From assembly GCA_027422505.1 (NCBI GenBank), contig JAPQWV010000671.1, positions 1 to 64,000 of the forward strand: 64,000 bases of DNA, given 5' to 3'. Source of the stretch: Craterostigma plantagineum (taxonomy: Eukaryota > Streptophyta > Magnoliopsida > Lamiales > Linderniaceae). Each line of letters starts with the position of its first letter. Within the stretch, counting starts at the first letter, position 1. A model generated the notes under the pieces. That model saw only the letters and a list, made by a program, of their open reading frames with translations. It did not search any database and was not told where the DNA came from. The translations under genes and the position numbers were made by a program. This document shows positions 24,125-35,555 of this stretch, piece by piece.

Positions 24125-24780
24125 TATTCCGTTTCGAATATAAATATACAAATAAATAATTCAAATAAATAATAAAAATAAATAATCCAAATAAATAATA
24201 CAAATAAAATATACAAATAAATAATCCAAATAAATAATATAAATAAATAACCCAAATAAATAATACAAATATCCAAACAAATAATAAAAATAAATAATCC
24301 AAATAAAATATACAAATAAATAATCCAAATAAATAATATAATAAATAACCCAAATAAATAATACAAATAAATAATCCAAACAAATAATAAAAATAAATAA
24401 TCCAAATAAAATATACAAATAAATAATCCAAATAAATAATACAAACAAATAATCCAAAAAAAATATACAAATAAATAATCCAAATAAATAATATAAATAA
24501 ATAATCAAAATAAATAATCCAAATAAATAATATAAATAAATAACCCAAATAAATAATACAAATAAATAATCCAAACAAATAATAAAAATAAATAATCCAA
24601 ATAAAATATACAAATAAATAATCCAAATAAATAATACAAATAAATAATCCAAACAAATAATAAAAATAAATAATCCAAATAAAATATACAAATAAATAAT
24701 CCAAATAAATAATACAAATAAATAATCCAAATAAAATATACAAATAAATAATCCAAATAAATACTATAAATAAATAAACA
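24125..24780. repeat. AT-rich array, inverted relative to the left one
   Basis: About 650 bp of AAATAAATAATCCAAATAA and related units, the complement of the left array. It begins about 80 bp after the PMD stop codon and could form the 3' UTR. Open frames of up to 212 codons on the minus strand arise only from the repeat period. Confidence 0.9.
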
Positions 24781-24795
24781 AAAAAAAAAAAAAAT

Positions 24796-24977
24796 CGACC
24801 GAAATCAAATTTCGGTCGGTTACAGTACTGACCGAAAATTGATTTCGGTCAGTACAGCACCGACCGAAATCGTGTTTCGGTCGGTGTACCGACCGAAACA
24901 CGATTTCGGTCATAACTGTACCGACCGAAACATGATTTCGGTCGTTTCTGTACTGACCGAAATCAATTTTCGGTCAG
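24796..24977. repeat. Right hairpin array (about six units)
   Basis: Same family of CGACCGAAAT...ATTTCGGTCG hairpins as at the left end, more diverged between units, including one compact double palindrome around 24880-24900. Followed by poly-T and a last TTCGGTCGATTTGAAATT. Confidence 0.88.
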
Positions 24978-25189
24978 TTTTTTTTTTTTTTTTTTCGTTT
25001 TTTTTTTTCGGTCGATTTGAAATTCGAACAATGTTTTACGTTAATTTGGCTTACCAGATGCGAAAAATAGGCCCTTTTCTCTTTTTAAATTAATTTAAAT
25101 ATCATAAGGGCAAAATCGTCTTTTTCCAGCCCTTTAGGGGGCGGTGACTAGGAAAAAGGGGGCGGTGAATAGCAATCCAGATAATATAT

Positions 25190-26605
25190 TTATGTGCATT
25201 TCGAACGTGGACATGAATGGACTATCTCTCATCCACACTAATTACACGAAATCGTAATTTTGTAATCATAATGCATAAACCGTTTAATATTAGTATCGGC
25301 CATACAACACTCATTGCAAAGAACAATCACTCGACTGTAGTTTAACCACCGAGGAACACCGCAAAGCAACTTTCTGGAATCTTCCCTTATAATTACAAAA
25401 AGCTCCCCTAACAAAAGATATTAACCATAAACGACATAATTAATCTCTTCACTTTGAAGCAAGTACACATAAAAGCTTGTCGCATCTTTCATCCCTTGTA
25501 TGATAAGATTCCTATCGTGAACACTCATAATATTCACCAAAGGTGTGCTTCTTGTTAGCTGAGCTTCATTAAAGAACCGCGAAAGTAATAGAGAAAGGAG
25601 AAAAAACCACTCGAAGTACCTCGACTTATTAATTTAAATGTTACATGTGTGTATAATATTAATGTACTTACATGTACTATGAAATACAAAAAATACAATG
25701 ATACATGTACCTAATATAATAATGCTGCCATTCGTACCGGTCAAAATGGCATTCACACCATCGCGGCATAAATTTAACTTAAGAAAAAAATGTATATGAA
25801 TGCAGGTATCGAATTAAATGGATTCATAGAATAGTGAGCAATAAATATGACTTCTTATCCAAAAAAACGGACCCAATGATTAATTAATGCGAGTCAATGA
25901 ATACTATATTATGTAGAAATTTCTATCATCTCATGACTAGGCCTTAAAATCATTACCTTCCGCCAATTGTTTCGACGAGGTTTATGAATTCTACGATATT
26001 TGTAATGTCATTAAGACGACTTAATACACGGTTGAAAATTACACGTTATGCGAATATTCTATACGAATTACGCATCATTCATTAGTTGGATATTGTAAAA
26101 GAAAATAATGTTTTTCCATCTAAGTTTAAAATATTTAGAAATTCATAAATATTGTCCCCATCCTTCTCATTTAAATATTTAAAATACAAGATGCGAATCC
26201 ATAGTTTTAAGATTTCAATCCCAAAAACCAATTAGCACAATACGCGACGTATCTACGGCATAGAAACCGCGTAGAAATGATCGAACAAATACAGAAACCT
26301 TAAAAATAAATTATTTTATATTTATTATATTTCCTAATAATTAAAACTTGATTTACAATATAGTCCTTGAACGCGTTTCATCTCCCAAAGTGGCCTCCCA
26401 CTATATATTCCCTTTATTATTATATCCCCACTCAGCTTTCTTCTTCCCCTCAGAGAGGAGAGGTGCCTTGTTTTAATCATCCGTTATTTCCTTATCCTTT
26501 CACTTTCAGTACAAAATTACATCACAGCACAGCCGCCGAGAAAAGGTAACACAAATCAACGTCCATTCTTGATTATCACAGCAACAGCGAAAATCCCAGA
26601 AAAGA
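25190..26605. other. Intergenic and promoter region of the UDP-glucuronate epimerase gene
   Basis: AT-rich DNA with no coding signal. ACTATATATTCCC at about 26400 could serve as the TATA element for the downstream gene, leaving a leader of about 170 bases. Confidence 0.4.
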
Positions 26606-27898
26606 ATGCCTAAGGACGAAGAAGAAGCATTTCTACCGTCGACGCCGGGAAAATTCAAAGACAGGCCGTCCCATTCGTCGATTCACCGTCAATTACAACG
26701 ATTCTTCGCCTCCACGAGCACGATGTTCTTATGGGCCCTCTTCTTACTCGCCGTGACCGCCGCCTACCTGAGTTTCCAGTCCTTCTTCGATTCCGGCCAC
26801 CGCTGTTTCTCCGGCGTACGCTGGGAGAAGCAGGTGAAAAACTCGGCCAAAATACGCCGGAACAACGGGATGACCGTGCTGGTGACCGGCGCCGGCGGTT
26901 TCGTCGGAACCCACGTGTCCCTCGCCCTGAAGAAGCGCGGAGACGGAGTCGTCGGCCTCGACAACTTCAACGATTACTACGACCCTTCCCTGAAGAAAGC
27001 GCGGCGGTCGATGTTAAGCAAGCACGGCGTCTACGTCGTCGAAGGCGACATCAACGACGCTCGCCTGCTGGCCAAGCTCTTCGCCGCCGTACGTTTCACC
27101 CACGTGATGCACCTGGCGGCGCAGGCCGGCGTTCGTTACGCCATGAAGAATCCTCAGTCGTATGTGAACAGCAACGTCGCCGGCTTGGTCACCCTCTTGG
27201 AAGCTTGCAAGAATCAGAATCCACAGCCGGCGATTGTGTGGGCCAGCTCAAGCTCCGTTTACGGGTTAAACGAAGAGTCGCCGTTCTCCGAATCGGATAG
27301 AACCGACCGACCCGCTTCTCTGTACGCGGCGACGAAGAAGGCCGGCGAGGAAATTACGCACACCTACAATCACATCTACGGATTATCCATAACTGGGCTG
27401 AGATTCTTCACAGTGTACGGCCCTTGGGGCAGGCCAGACATGGCTTATTTCTCCTTCACTAAGAACATCCTCGAAGGGAAGCCGATCACAATCTACAGAG
27501 GGAAGAACAAGGTCGATCTGGCTAGGGATTTCACCTACATCGACGACGTCGTAAAGGGATGCGTTGCATCGCTGGACACGGCGAAGAAGAGCACCGGCTC
27601 CGGCGGGAAGAAGCTTGGACCGGCGCAGTATCGGATTTACAACCTGGGTAATACTTCGCCGGTGACAGTTCCGATGATGGTTGGGTTTTTGGAGAAGAAT
27701 CTGAAGATGAAAGCGAAGAAGAAGGTGGTCGACATGCCTGGGAACGGCGACGTGCCTTTCACACACGCGAATATTAGCTTGGCGATGAGGGAATTAGGTT
27801 ATAGGCCTAGTACGGATTTGCAGACTGGGCTGAAGAGGTTTGTTAAGTGGTACTTGTCCTTTTACGGCTACGACCATGGCCGACGATCTATGTCTTAA
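26606..27898 (+). CDS. GAE: UDP-glucuronate 4-epimerase
   Basis: Intronless, 430 residues, complete. It interconverts UDP-glucuronate and UDP-galacturonate, the precursor of pectin, in the Golgi. The short N-terminal cytosolic tail is followed by a single membrane anchor at about 39-60 (TMFLWALFLLAVTAAYLSF). The short-chain dehydrogenase fold starts with the NAD-binding glycine motif GAGGFVG at 95-101. The catalytic YxxxK is Y240-K244, with ASSSSVYG before it and RFFTVYGPWGRPDMA after. The C-terminal HANISLAMRELGY is family typical. Length matches Arabidopsis GAE1 (429). By context it sits near a tetraspanin, as GAE1 does in Arabidopsis. Confidence 0.96.
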   Translation: MPKDEEEAFLPSTPGKFKDRPSHSSIHRQLQRFFASTSTMFLWALFLLAVTAAYLSFQSFFDSGHRCFSGVRWEKQVKNSAKIRRNNGMTVLVTGAGGFVGTHVSLALKKRGDGVVGLDNFNDYYDPSLKKARRSMLSKHGVYVVEGDINDARLLAKLFAAVRFTHVMHLAAQAGVRYAMKNPQSYVNSNVAGLVTLLEACKNQNPQPAIVWASSSSVYGLNEESPFSESDRTDRPASLYAATKKAGEEITHTYNHIYGLSITGLRFFTVYGPWGRPDMAYFSFTKNILEGKPITIYRGKNKVDLARDFTYIDDVVKGCVASLDTAKKSTGSGGKKLGPAQYRIYNLGNTSPVTVPMMVGFLEKNLKMKAKKKVVDMPGNGDVPFTHANISLAMRELGYRPSTDLQTGLKRFVKWYLSFYGYDHGRRSMS

Positions 27899-29170
27899 AG
27901 TGAAATTCTTTTTTACATAATTTATATTTCCTTTTGCTCGTTAGGTTGATAGGTTTATATTTATGAGGGTTATTTAAGTAAGAGTTTATATAAAACAAAT
28001 TAATGGGTATAAATAAAATGTGTGTTTGGTTAATGGGTTTAAATAAACACATGTGAGGAGGTGTGAGGAGGTGTGTTTATTTAAAAACCCGTCTGCATGG
28101 ATTTAAAGTGGTTTTATATAAATCATTGGTTTAGATAAACCAACAAACTAAACACGCTAACATGTTTGAAACTCAGATTTAAATTACTAAACCCGACCAA
28201 ACAAGCACTCGGAGTTGTTAGATTTCCTTTTTTTACGTGAGGTAAATGACTAGGGGACAATACTCGGGGATTAAAGTGGAATTACACATGTCTTCTTTTT
28301 GACCTTTTACTTTTTCTTTGTATGGGGATAACAAAAAAGGCTTTTGATCATTATTTTTTTAGCACTTGCTTAGCGAGGTTAAAAGTAAAACGTCGTTCGT
28401 CGTCATTAAGGCTCAGATAATTACCATTGTAACCCATTAATCTTACCCATAGTAATACTTTGGTGCAGTAATTCATGTAATCTTACTATTTTATTAATGG
28501 TCACCCAATTCATAAATCATACTTGGTGCAGTAATACATGTAATCTTACTATTTTATTAAGGCTAAGATAATTACCATTGTAACCTTTTTATTACTTAAT
28601 TTAGTTAAATTAAGATTCTTTCCTCTCCACTATCCTAACTAAAATATAAATAAATGATACAATACTATCCACTGCAAATTTGAGTAAACTTTTTTCCTTC
28701 ACAATGGGTGTTCAAAAGTTACCATGTTTAATATTAAACACCATGGGAATCATTTCAAGTTGAATCAATTTTCATTAATCTACAGAAAGATCAGCGTATG
28801 CGTATACGCACACCTCAGTGGGACCCGCCTAGTACTACAGCGTTCGCATTGGGCCAAATCAAAATGCTTTAACTGTTAGTCTTTTTCTTACCGATACTTA
28901 CGGGCTTCAATGCATGTGGTTGGGCCCACATAATAATTGTGTTCTCTCTCTTTCCTGTGTAATAATCTTTCTTTTTATTTATTATTATTATTATTGTGGA
29001 GGCCTAATATCATAGTATTGGGCTCTTTATGAACTGGATAACGTTAGGCCAATGGGCTTCTAAAGTATATGGGCTCAGTTCAGATAATTCTCAAAAAAAT
29101 CAGGTTTTCACATGAATTGGAAATACAAAAGGAGAATATGCTAAATTAACGAGACAGAGAGAAAAGAAAG
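27899..29170. other. Intergenic with small repeats
   Basis: No coding sequence. At 28020-28212 a short element may be a MITE: GTGTTTGGTTAATGGGTTTA near the left and, inverted, AAACCCGACCAAACA near the right. At 28405-28590 two pairs of direct repeats occur: TTGGTGCAGTAAT...CATGTAATCTTACT twice about 62 bp apart, and AAGGCTNAGATAATTACCAT twice. Motifs TGGGCC and AGGCC near 28850-29060 belong to the promoter of the next gene. Confidence 0.5.
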
Positions 29171-30481
29171 ATGAGAGTCATCATATTGTGCAAGCTCACA
29201 TTATCGCCATCGCTTGCGTACTACAAGCCACTGCGAACGACGCCGTTTCGTGTCATTTCTTCATCGAAAATGTCAACTGAAGATTCTGCCATTTCATCAT
29301 CTTCTTCCTCAGCTCCGCCCTCACCTTCCTCAGCCATTGATTTTCTGACGATTTGTCACCGTCTCAAGGTACATTAGCTGTTCGATTTTTATTTTTTTTG
29401 TCTTTGAACGCCGAACTCCGTCGAGCTTGTGTGTGTTGAGATTAACTGTGTAAATCAAAATTTCAATCTCGTCAGACAACAAAGCGAGCTGGATGGGTTC
29501 GGAGGGGTGTTAAGGAACCAGAATCTATTGCTGATCACATGTATCGGATGGGATTAATGGCGCTTGTTGCCCCGGATTTTCCTGGCGTTAACCGTGAAAA
29601 GTAAGCTTTTGTACTCCATTGATGAACTCTGCTACATTAAGCTGAATTCTGCTTAACTTTTCGTCTGGTATGAAATTGGTTATGACTCTTGGATTTTGCC
29701 GCTTCAGATGTGTGAAAATGGCGATTGTGCATGATATTGCTGAAGGTAGTGCAAATCTTGCTTCTTGTCTTTTATTTTATAAACTGATACCGATGCAAGA
29801 TTAGCAAGGTGTCATCAGCAATGGCTAACTTTCCGTTCGCCTTTGGCTCATATGAATAGCTATTGTCGGCGACATCACTCCTTCAGATGGAGTCCCCAAG
29901 GATGAAAAGAGTCGACTTGAGCAAGAAGCCTTGAAGAAAATGTGTGAGCTATTAGGAGGAGGCCCACGAGGTATTGTGTGCCTTTAAATGGGGTATTGCC
30001 GCTTTGTTTCTGCGAAAATGTAAGATCTAATTCTAATGCAGCTAAGGAGATCAGTGCTCTCTGGATGGAGTACGAAGAGAATTCTTCTATGGAAGCTAAG
30101 TTTGTCAAGGACTTCGACAAGGTAATACGTGTGCCGTAATTTTTTACTCAGATTGCTTCTGCTGATTCCACTAGTCTAAATTCTGAAGTTATTCTCAGGT
30201 GGAGATGATACTTCAGGCTTTAGAATATGAAAAAGGTACCCGAATTGCTCAATTTCATTTGAGTTCAGTAATATTATTCTGCTGCGTCAAACGATCAGTT
30301 GGACCAGCACTTTATCTTCAAAGCTTATCAAGATTCATATTTTTTTTGTTCTATGTATACAGAACAAGGAAAGGACCTTGAAGAGTTTTTCCAGTCAACA
30401 GCCGGTAAATTTCAGACAGATATGGGTAAAGCTTGGGCTTTAGAAGTAGCATCAAGAAGAAACAAAGCAGTTAACCAATAA
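29171..30481 (+). CDS. HDDC2: HD-domain 5'-deoxynucleotidase (HDDC2/YfbR-like)
   Basis: Seven exons (29171-29368, 29476-29600, 29708-29745, 29860-29970, 30042-30121, 30199-30235, 30363-30481) join to 235 residues. It is a metal-dependent phosphohydrolase that probably dephosphorylates deoxynucleoside monophosphates. HD motifs: [12 protein letters not shown] supplies the first histidine, and [17 protein letters not shown] supplies the HD pair and a downstream metal ligand. The C-terminal [20 protein letters not shown] is conserved. An N-terminal extension of about 33 residues before an internal MSTEDS could be an organelle-targeting peptide; initiation at the second ATG is also possible. Confidence 0.9.
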
Positions 30482-30845
30482 CTCCAAGATAGTTGGAAGG
30501 GGTATTTTTTTTTTTGTTGTGGGACCCAGTAGTTGATTTCTTCCAAGTATAAAATTTCTCATCTAGTGTAATGAACAATAGTATTTCTGTTGATTGATGT
30601 ATGAATGCTCAGAAGTCAGAACCTGACTCATCTGTTCAACAGACAAGCAGATAAACTGTATTTTAGCTATGACATAGCTCATGAAGTCACTAACATAAGA
30701 ATCAAAATTTTGGGTTGAGTTGATTCCCCTTGAGTGAGGCGGTGACATTATTTGCAGATACATTGCCAATAAATAAAGTCTTGAACTTTCAAAAACAACA
30801 CAAACTCCATAGTGAGCAATGAGGAAGATCCCGCAGTTGTTCGCA

Positions 30846-32685
30846 TCAAAGCGATTCGATATTTTCTTCAGAAGTGGTGCTAACCTTTTCTCCTTCTCCA
30901 ACTTCGACCCTGAGAAAGTTTCCGACGGTAACCTTGGAACCAACTTCCTTCGATAGGTTATCCAACAGCGTCTACGAGCAAGAGCAGATACATGAGCATT
31001 CTTGAATCCTTTTGCATTAAGCGTTAGACTGAACTGTATGATATATACACGTACCTTTATGTTCAAGGCATCGTTGACGACGAACTTCTGCTCCAAAAGC
31101 ACTACTTCCTCATAATATTTTCTCAAGCGTCCGTCGACCATCTTATCTATGGCCATCTGAGACTTTCCCGTGCCTTCTGCCTATGGTAGAAAGTAACAAA
31201 GAATGTGATTCAAACGCTGGATTTGAAGAGCTTGTGATGCCATATATATGCACGTAATGAGATCGAGGTTCATACCTGAGATCGAAGAATTTCACGCTCC
31301 TTTCCTAATGCATCGGAGGTCACGTGCTCCTTCGCCAGGTATATTGGCTTAGCAGCAACGACGTGCATAGCCAACTCTGACCCAACTCGATGGACAGCAT
31401 CCAATGGAGCATTCTTATCCTGCACTTCGAGGCATACGATTCCAGCAATGCGCCCAACGCCTACGCACATTATGACAACATAGTATGCCTTGTAATATCA
31501 GCTCGTGCGTGGGACAAGAATGTCCAAATTTAACAGATATCAAGGAAATTTCTGATCACCTGGTTGGGGACTCGAGTGGAGATATGTGGAGAGGACTCCA
31601 TAGGCAGGAGCGGTGATGGAGAAACCCCATCCGAGCTTGACGTTCTCTCCCATCATTGCAGCAACATCGGTAATTGCATTTTCAACCGTTTTCTGTCCAC
31701 TTAACTTGGGATGGTCAAGTACCATTTTCAAATCCTACGGAAGGCGTAGAATGCAATGATCCAAAGAGTGAGGATGATTAGAAGAGGCAAAGAAACATAT
31801 TTTAGCCCAAGCATTGGAGATCGACTACTACAGTATTTCACGATAAAGACTACTAACCCCTATAGAATCTGGTCCGATAGGGGTAGCTTCCGAGGGGACC
31901 GTTCGATGTCGAATCGTTAAAGCGGACTTCGCCAAAGATGAGGCCTGGATCAATCACGATGAAGAAGTTAGCTAATCAAAATTTATCGATTTGACTAAAT
32001 GAATAAGATCAAGAATGCTGAACAGACAATCTAACAATCAATCTATTTAGATTCGCATAATCCAGGCAACCGAAGAAGAGAAAATTGCGACAGGCTCAGA
32101 AGTAATCTTAAACGCCGTACTTACCAAGTACTGGAAAATCTCATTCCTGGCAACAAAGTCAGTCTCACAGTTCAGCTCGACAAGTATGGCTTGCTTCTCA
32201 TCCTGCGCCAATGCAAGCAAACCCTCAGCAGCAGTTCTAGAAGATTTCTTCGAAGCAAGTGCAACCCCTCTTTTCCTCAGATCGATCGTGGAAAGCAAGC
32301 TCCATCACATAAGCCTCGACATACAATTTATGAAAGAAACGTTCAAAATATAGCAAACATAACATGTGGACTCACCAATATCCCAATTACAGGCGACAAG
32401 AGCTGACTTGACATCCTTTATCGGCGCACTTGTTCTCTCACGTAGCTGTTTGATGAGATTCGTTTGAGCTGATGCAGATATTTCAGACGAGTAACGTCTG
32501 GTAAAATAGATCTGTAAGCTGTTGAATGGCTTCGGACAACATGGACAAGTCGAAACATTATGTGAAGAAAACAAGTTTCCTCTGCGTGCCATAGAAGTAG
32601 AAGAATAAGCACGCCCAGAGCTCGCCGAACAAGTCTTCTTAAACAGAATCTCCATTGGACGCTTCAGACATTGTGTAAAACCCAT
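30846..32685 (-). CDS. EFTS: Elongation factor Ts, mitochondrial
   Basis: Seven exons on the minus strand: 32685-32376, about 32299-32125, 31944-31858, 31734-31560, 31460-31276, 31180-31055 and 30971-30846; roughly 394 residues. EF-Ts recharges EF-Tu with GTP. The N-terminal about 70 residues are a presequence. The EF-Tu-binding N domain has [20 protein letters not shown], and the core has [18 protein letters not shown], the signature of the family. The end is [21 protein letters not shown] leader intron probably ends just upstream (TTTGCAG at about 32717). The exon 1/2 junction is one base out of phase whichever AG near 32300 is used; a missing base there is likely. Confidence 0.9.
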
Positions 32686-34555
32686 TTTCTTTATCAGTTC
32701 GATCAGCAACTAACCTGCAAACGGAAGTGAATCGCCGAAAGCTGAATCAACTATAATCCTAAAGCATTGAATTGATCGAGAAAACGTACGCCTAAATTGG
32801 AATTGAGGGAACGCAACGAAAGCTTACAGCTTTGAGAGATGAGATGAGATGAGATGAGCTGAGATGAGATTTTGATGAATTGAGCAGTGTAAGGGTTTTT
32901 GCAGCTAAGGGTTTAAAAATGTTCATCGGTTAATTTGGCATAATTTTAATTAATAAAAATATAACAAAAGTAATCTAATAGCAAAAACAATTAAGAAACA
33001 GATCAAATAGCCCTCAACTGCTCACTCATCGGCTCATAGCCGAACTCCGACGAACTGAAGCTGACCTTCCAAATCGCCGTCGACGCCTTCTCCGCCGCCA
33101 CAATCCCAATACTTCGTTGCCTTTGCAGCGAAAGTCTGATGAGTACAGTGCACTTCCACTTACCCTTCGGATTTCATCGCCACCAATTTGCAGTTGCAGA
33201 TACACAGGCCAATGTCATAAATCCGCGGACAAAAATGAGACGAAGAGTATGAAAAATGGAACTTTTGATTATCACGGCGTGCGTGAGTGATGATGCTTCT
33301 CTTTGTTTTGGGTTTTCTTGTTCATCCTAAGATCTGATTAGTTGGTTTATGGTGAACTGGCGGCAGCTGCTCTTTTATTCTGCATTGTAGTTTATCGTAT
33401 GCATATCAACAAAACTGTAATTTTCTGTTGGTTGAGTTAATTCGTTCTTTGTTTTCTCTTGGGCGTTTTTTTTACTCAACACTCATTTCAGTCCATTCTA
33501 TCCTTCCAATATGATCAGGCATGTTCTGTACCACTACTACTACTTTGAAAAACTGCAGAGTATTGTAAGCATCTTTAGATTGATTTGTTGGATTTGTGTA
33601 CTTTCCCTTTGTGATGGATGCTATGAGAACATTGTTGCAGAGCTGTCGAATAATATAGCGAATCTATAAAACGAAAAAGAGTGAAAATGAGATGATACGA
33701 TACGGTGATTAAGTTCTGACTCATGCATTATACTCTCTTTGGAGAACATAATCTGATACCTTGAAAAATGCTAAAGAAGAATAATTTCCAGTTTTGTCTG
33801 GGAGAATATTGCAATAATTGATACTCATGCTCATGCATTTCGCCTAAATTCTTGCTTTGAATTATGATTCTTGTTTTCATTCTCGTGCCAGTTTTACGAA
33901 TCATTGATGATAAGCACTGCAGACGAACACCGCACTAATGGTACTTGAATCTTTGCCGGCAAGCGACAAACAGCCATTATCGAGAGGTTTCTTCTTGATT
34001 CTATTATTCTTACCCGAGCTCGGATCTTAATCTCTTTTATATTCCATGCAGAGAGCTTTTGGAGGAAGTTATTCTTGTAGACGTATTATATTCATAGAAT
34101 GGGAATTTATAGTTGTGGGAAGTAGCAGATTAGTTAGATGTACAAATCCTCGGAATATTGCAAGTACACAGCATAAGATGTGTATATCTAATATCTCTGT
34201 ATTTTTTTTAGTATGTATTTTGAAGTTGAGTTGGTTTTGGAAGCTTTGACATGCTAAGTCAATTCTTTTCTGATGGGCAGTCTCAATTTCTGAAAGTAGT
34301 CAAAACTAAAACCCATTGTATTTTTTTAAGACTTTTATTGCATATCTTATTAGACGATGGCCGTCTCCTCCCTCGTGTTGTCTTATAAAAATTCTCACAA
34401 AGTAATCCAAGATAACAGTTGCAATATATCTTTTTCTTGTATGATATTTTTATGTACACATATACCAAAAGCCGCGTGACTATTGTTTGCATTCATCTCT
34501 TTCCTGGCAGAACGAATATATGCCAATTAAATATTATTCAATTTCTCCTCTCATC
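32686..34555. other. Long stretch without a recognised gene
   Basis: EF-Ts leader and promoter (with a GAGAT repeat at 32837-32870), then about 1.6 kb with no frame longer than 70 codons. The part at 33010-33130 is GC-richer (GCCGTCGACGCCTTCTCCGC) and could be an exon of an unannotated or non-coding transcript, or a gene relic. TATTCC, TTGCAG and GTAAG sites are present but do not assemble into a model. Confidence 0.35.
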
Positions 34556-34566
34556 TATAAAAAGGG
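34555..34566 (+). promoter_or_regulatory. TATA box of the GGP-like gene
   Basis: TATAAAAAGGGG lies about 50 bases before the ATG at 34608, implying a leader of only 20 or so bases. Confidence 0.5.
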
Positions 34567-34607
34567 GCTCGGGAAAAAATAACGTAAGAAGCTCTCAAAC
34601 AACAACA

Positions 34608-35555
34608 ATGAAGGTCGAAGGCGATAATGAGAAAAGATACGCCCTTTTACTCGCAGCGAAGGACTCTGACTACGTCGAAAAAGCCTACGGTGGGTACTTC
34701 AATGTCTTCGTCGAGGCATTAGGCGAAGAAGGCGAGAAATGGGATTTATTCAGAGTAGTCGAAGGCGAGTTCCCCGCAGTAAGCGAGCTTCAAAACTACG
34801 AGGGTTTCGTAGTTAGTGGAAGTCCCCACGATGCTTATGGGAATGAGTATTGGATTCTTGAACTCTGCTTTCTGCTGCAGACTTTGTTCTCAATGCAGAA
34901 GAAAGTCCTTGGCATATGCTTCGGACATCAGGTAATATGTATAGTCAACATGCATAACAAAATCAAGTTCCAAATTCCAATGATGATCGTATAATATATG
35001 ATGTGTGACGACAACTTGGCAGATATTGAGCAGAGTTTTGGGAGGGAAAGTAGCAAAGTCTTACAGTGGGTGGGACATTGGTGTAAGGAAAGTGAGCTTC
35101 ACAGAGAGTTTCTACTCACATGGCTTTGATGAAATCCCATCAGCACTTTCAATCATAAAGTGCCACCAAGATGAGGTATACATATATATACACATAGAAT
35201 CATTCAAGATTAGACATTATTAAATAGCCCTTAATTAATAATCTTCATTAATCAGGTCTGGGAAGTGCCTGAGGGAGCAAAAGTACTTGCATTTTCTGAC
35301 AAAACAGGGGTTGAAATGTTCACATTTGGTAATAACATACTGGGAATTCAAGGACACCCCGAGTACAACAAAGACATCCTTCATAACTTAATTGACCGAC
35401 TTTTACTGAATAAATCCATTGAAATGGATTTTGCTGAGAAGGCAAAGGTTAAGTTAGTGCAGGAAGAACCAGACAGGAAATACTGGGAAATGATATGCAA
35501 AGGTTTCCTCAAAGGGACAGCTTGGAACCAATTACCATCTAATTACTTCTCATGA
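34608..35555 (+). CDS. GGP: Gamma-glutamyl peptidase-like class-I glutamine amidotransferase
   Basis: Three exons (34608-34931, 35023-35175, 35256-35555) give 258 residues. GGP enzymes in the cytosol cleave gamma-glutamyl from glutathione conjugates in glucosinolate and camalexin synthesis and degrade glutathione. The nucleophile motif GICFGHQ puts Cys at residue 104; the catalytic His is in [28 protein letters not shown] is the conserved oxyanion region. The length matches GGP1 (250). If this plant makes no glucosinolates, a general role in glutathione turnover is more likely. Confidence 0.92.

Larger units (their letters stand above)
21438..25189 (+). mobile_element. Mutator-like element carrying a plant-mobile-domain gene
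   Basis: The element body is 21447-25180 (3734 bp), flanked by the 9-bp direct repeat ATAATATAT (21438-21446 and 25181-25189). Inverted ends of about 100 bp pair 21447-21550 with 25180-25077; both contain two CCGCCCCC words and ACGATTTTGCCCTTATGAT. Inside the ends lie a 33-bp hairpin array on each side (21757-22077 and 24796-24977), then AT-rich arrays that are inverted relative to each other (about 22100-22360 and 24125-24780). In the centre is a five-exon PMD gene. No transposase (MURA/MULE) domain is visible, so it would move only with help. TIR size and 9-bp duplication place it with MULEs. Confidence 0.88.

Noticed and set aside
24105..24756. Four overlapping minus-strand open frames up to 212 codons, rich in F, I, Y and L
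   Set aside because: They are translations of an AT-rich tandem repeat in every frame; no start context, no family features.
26731..27300. 189-codon plus-strand open frame, arginine-rich
   Set aside because: Out-of-frame shadow of the intact UDP-glucuronate epimerase gene.
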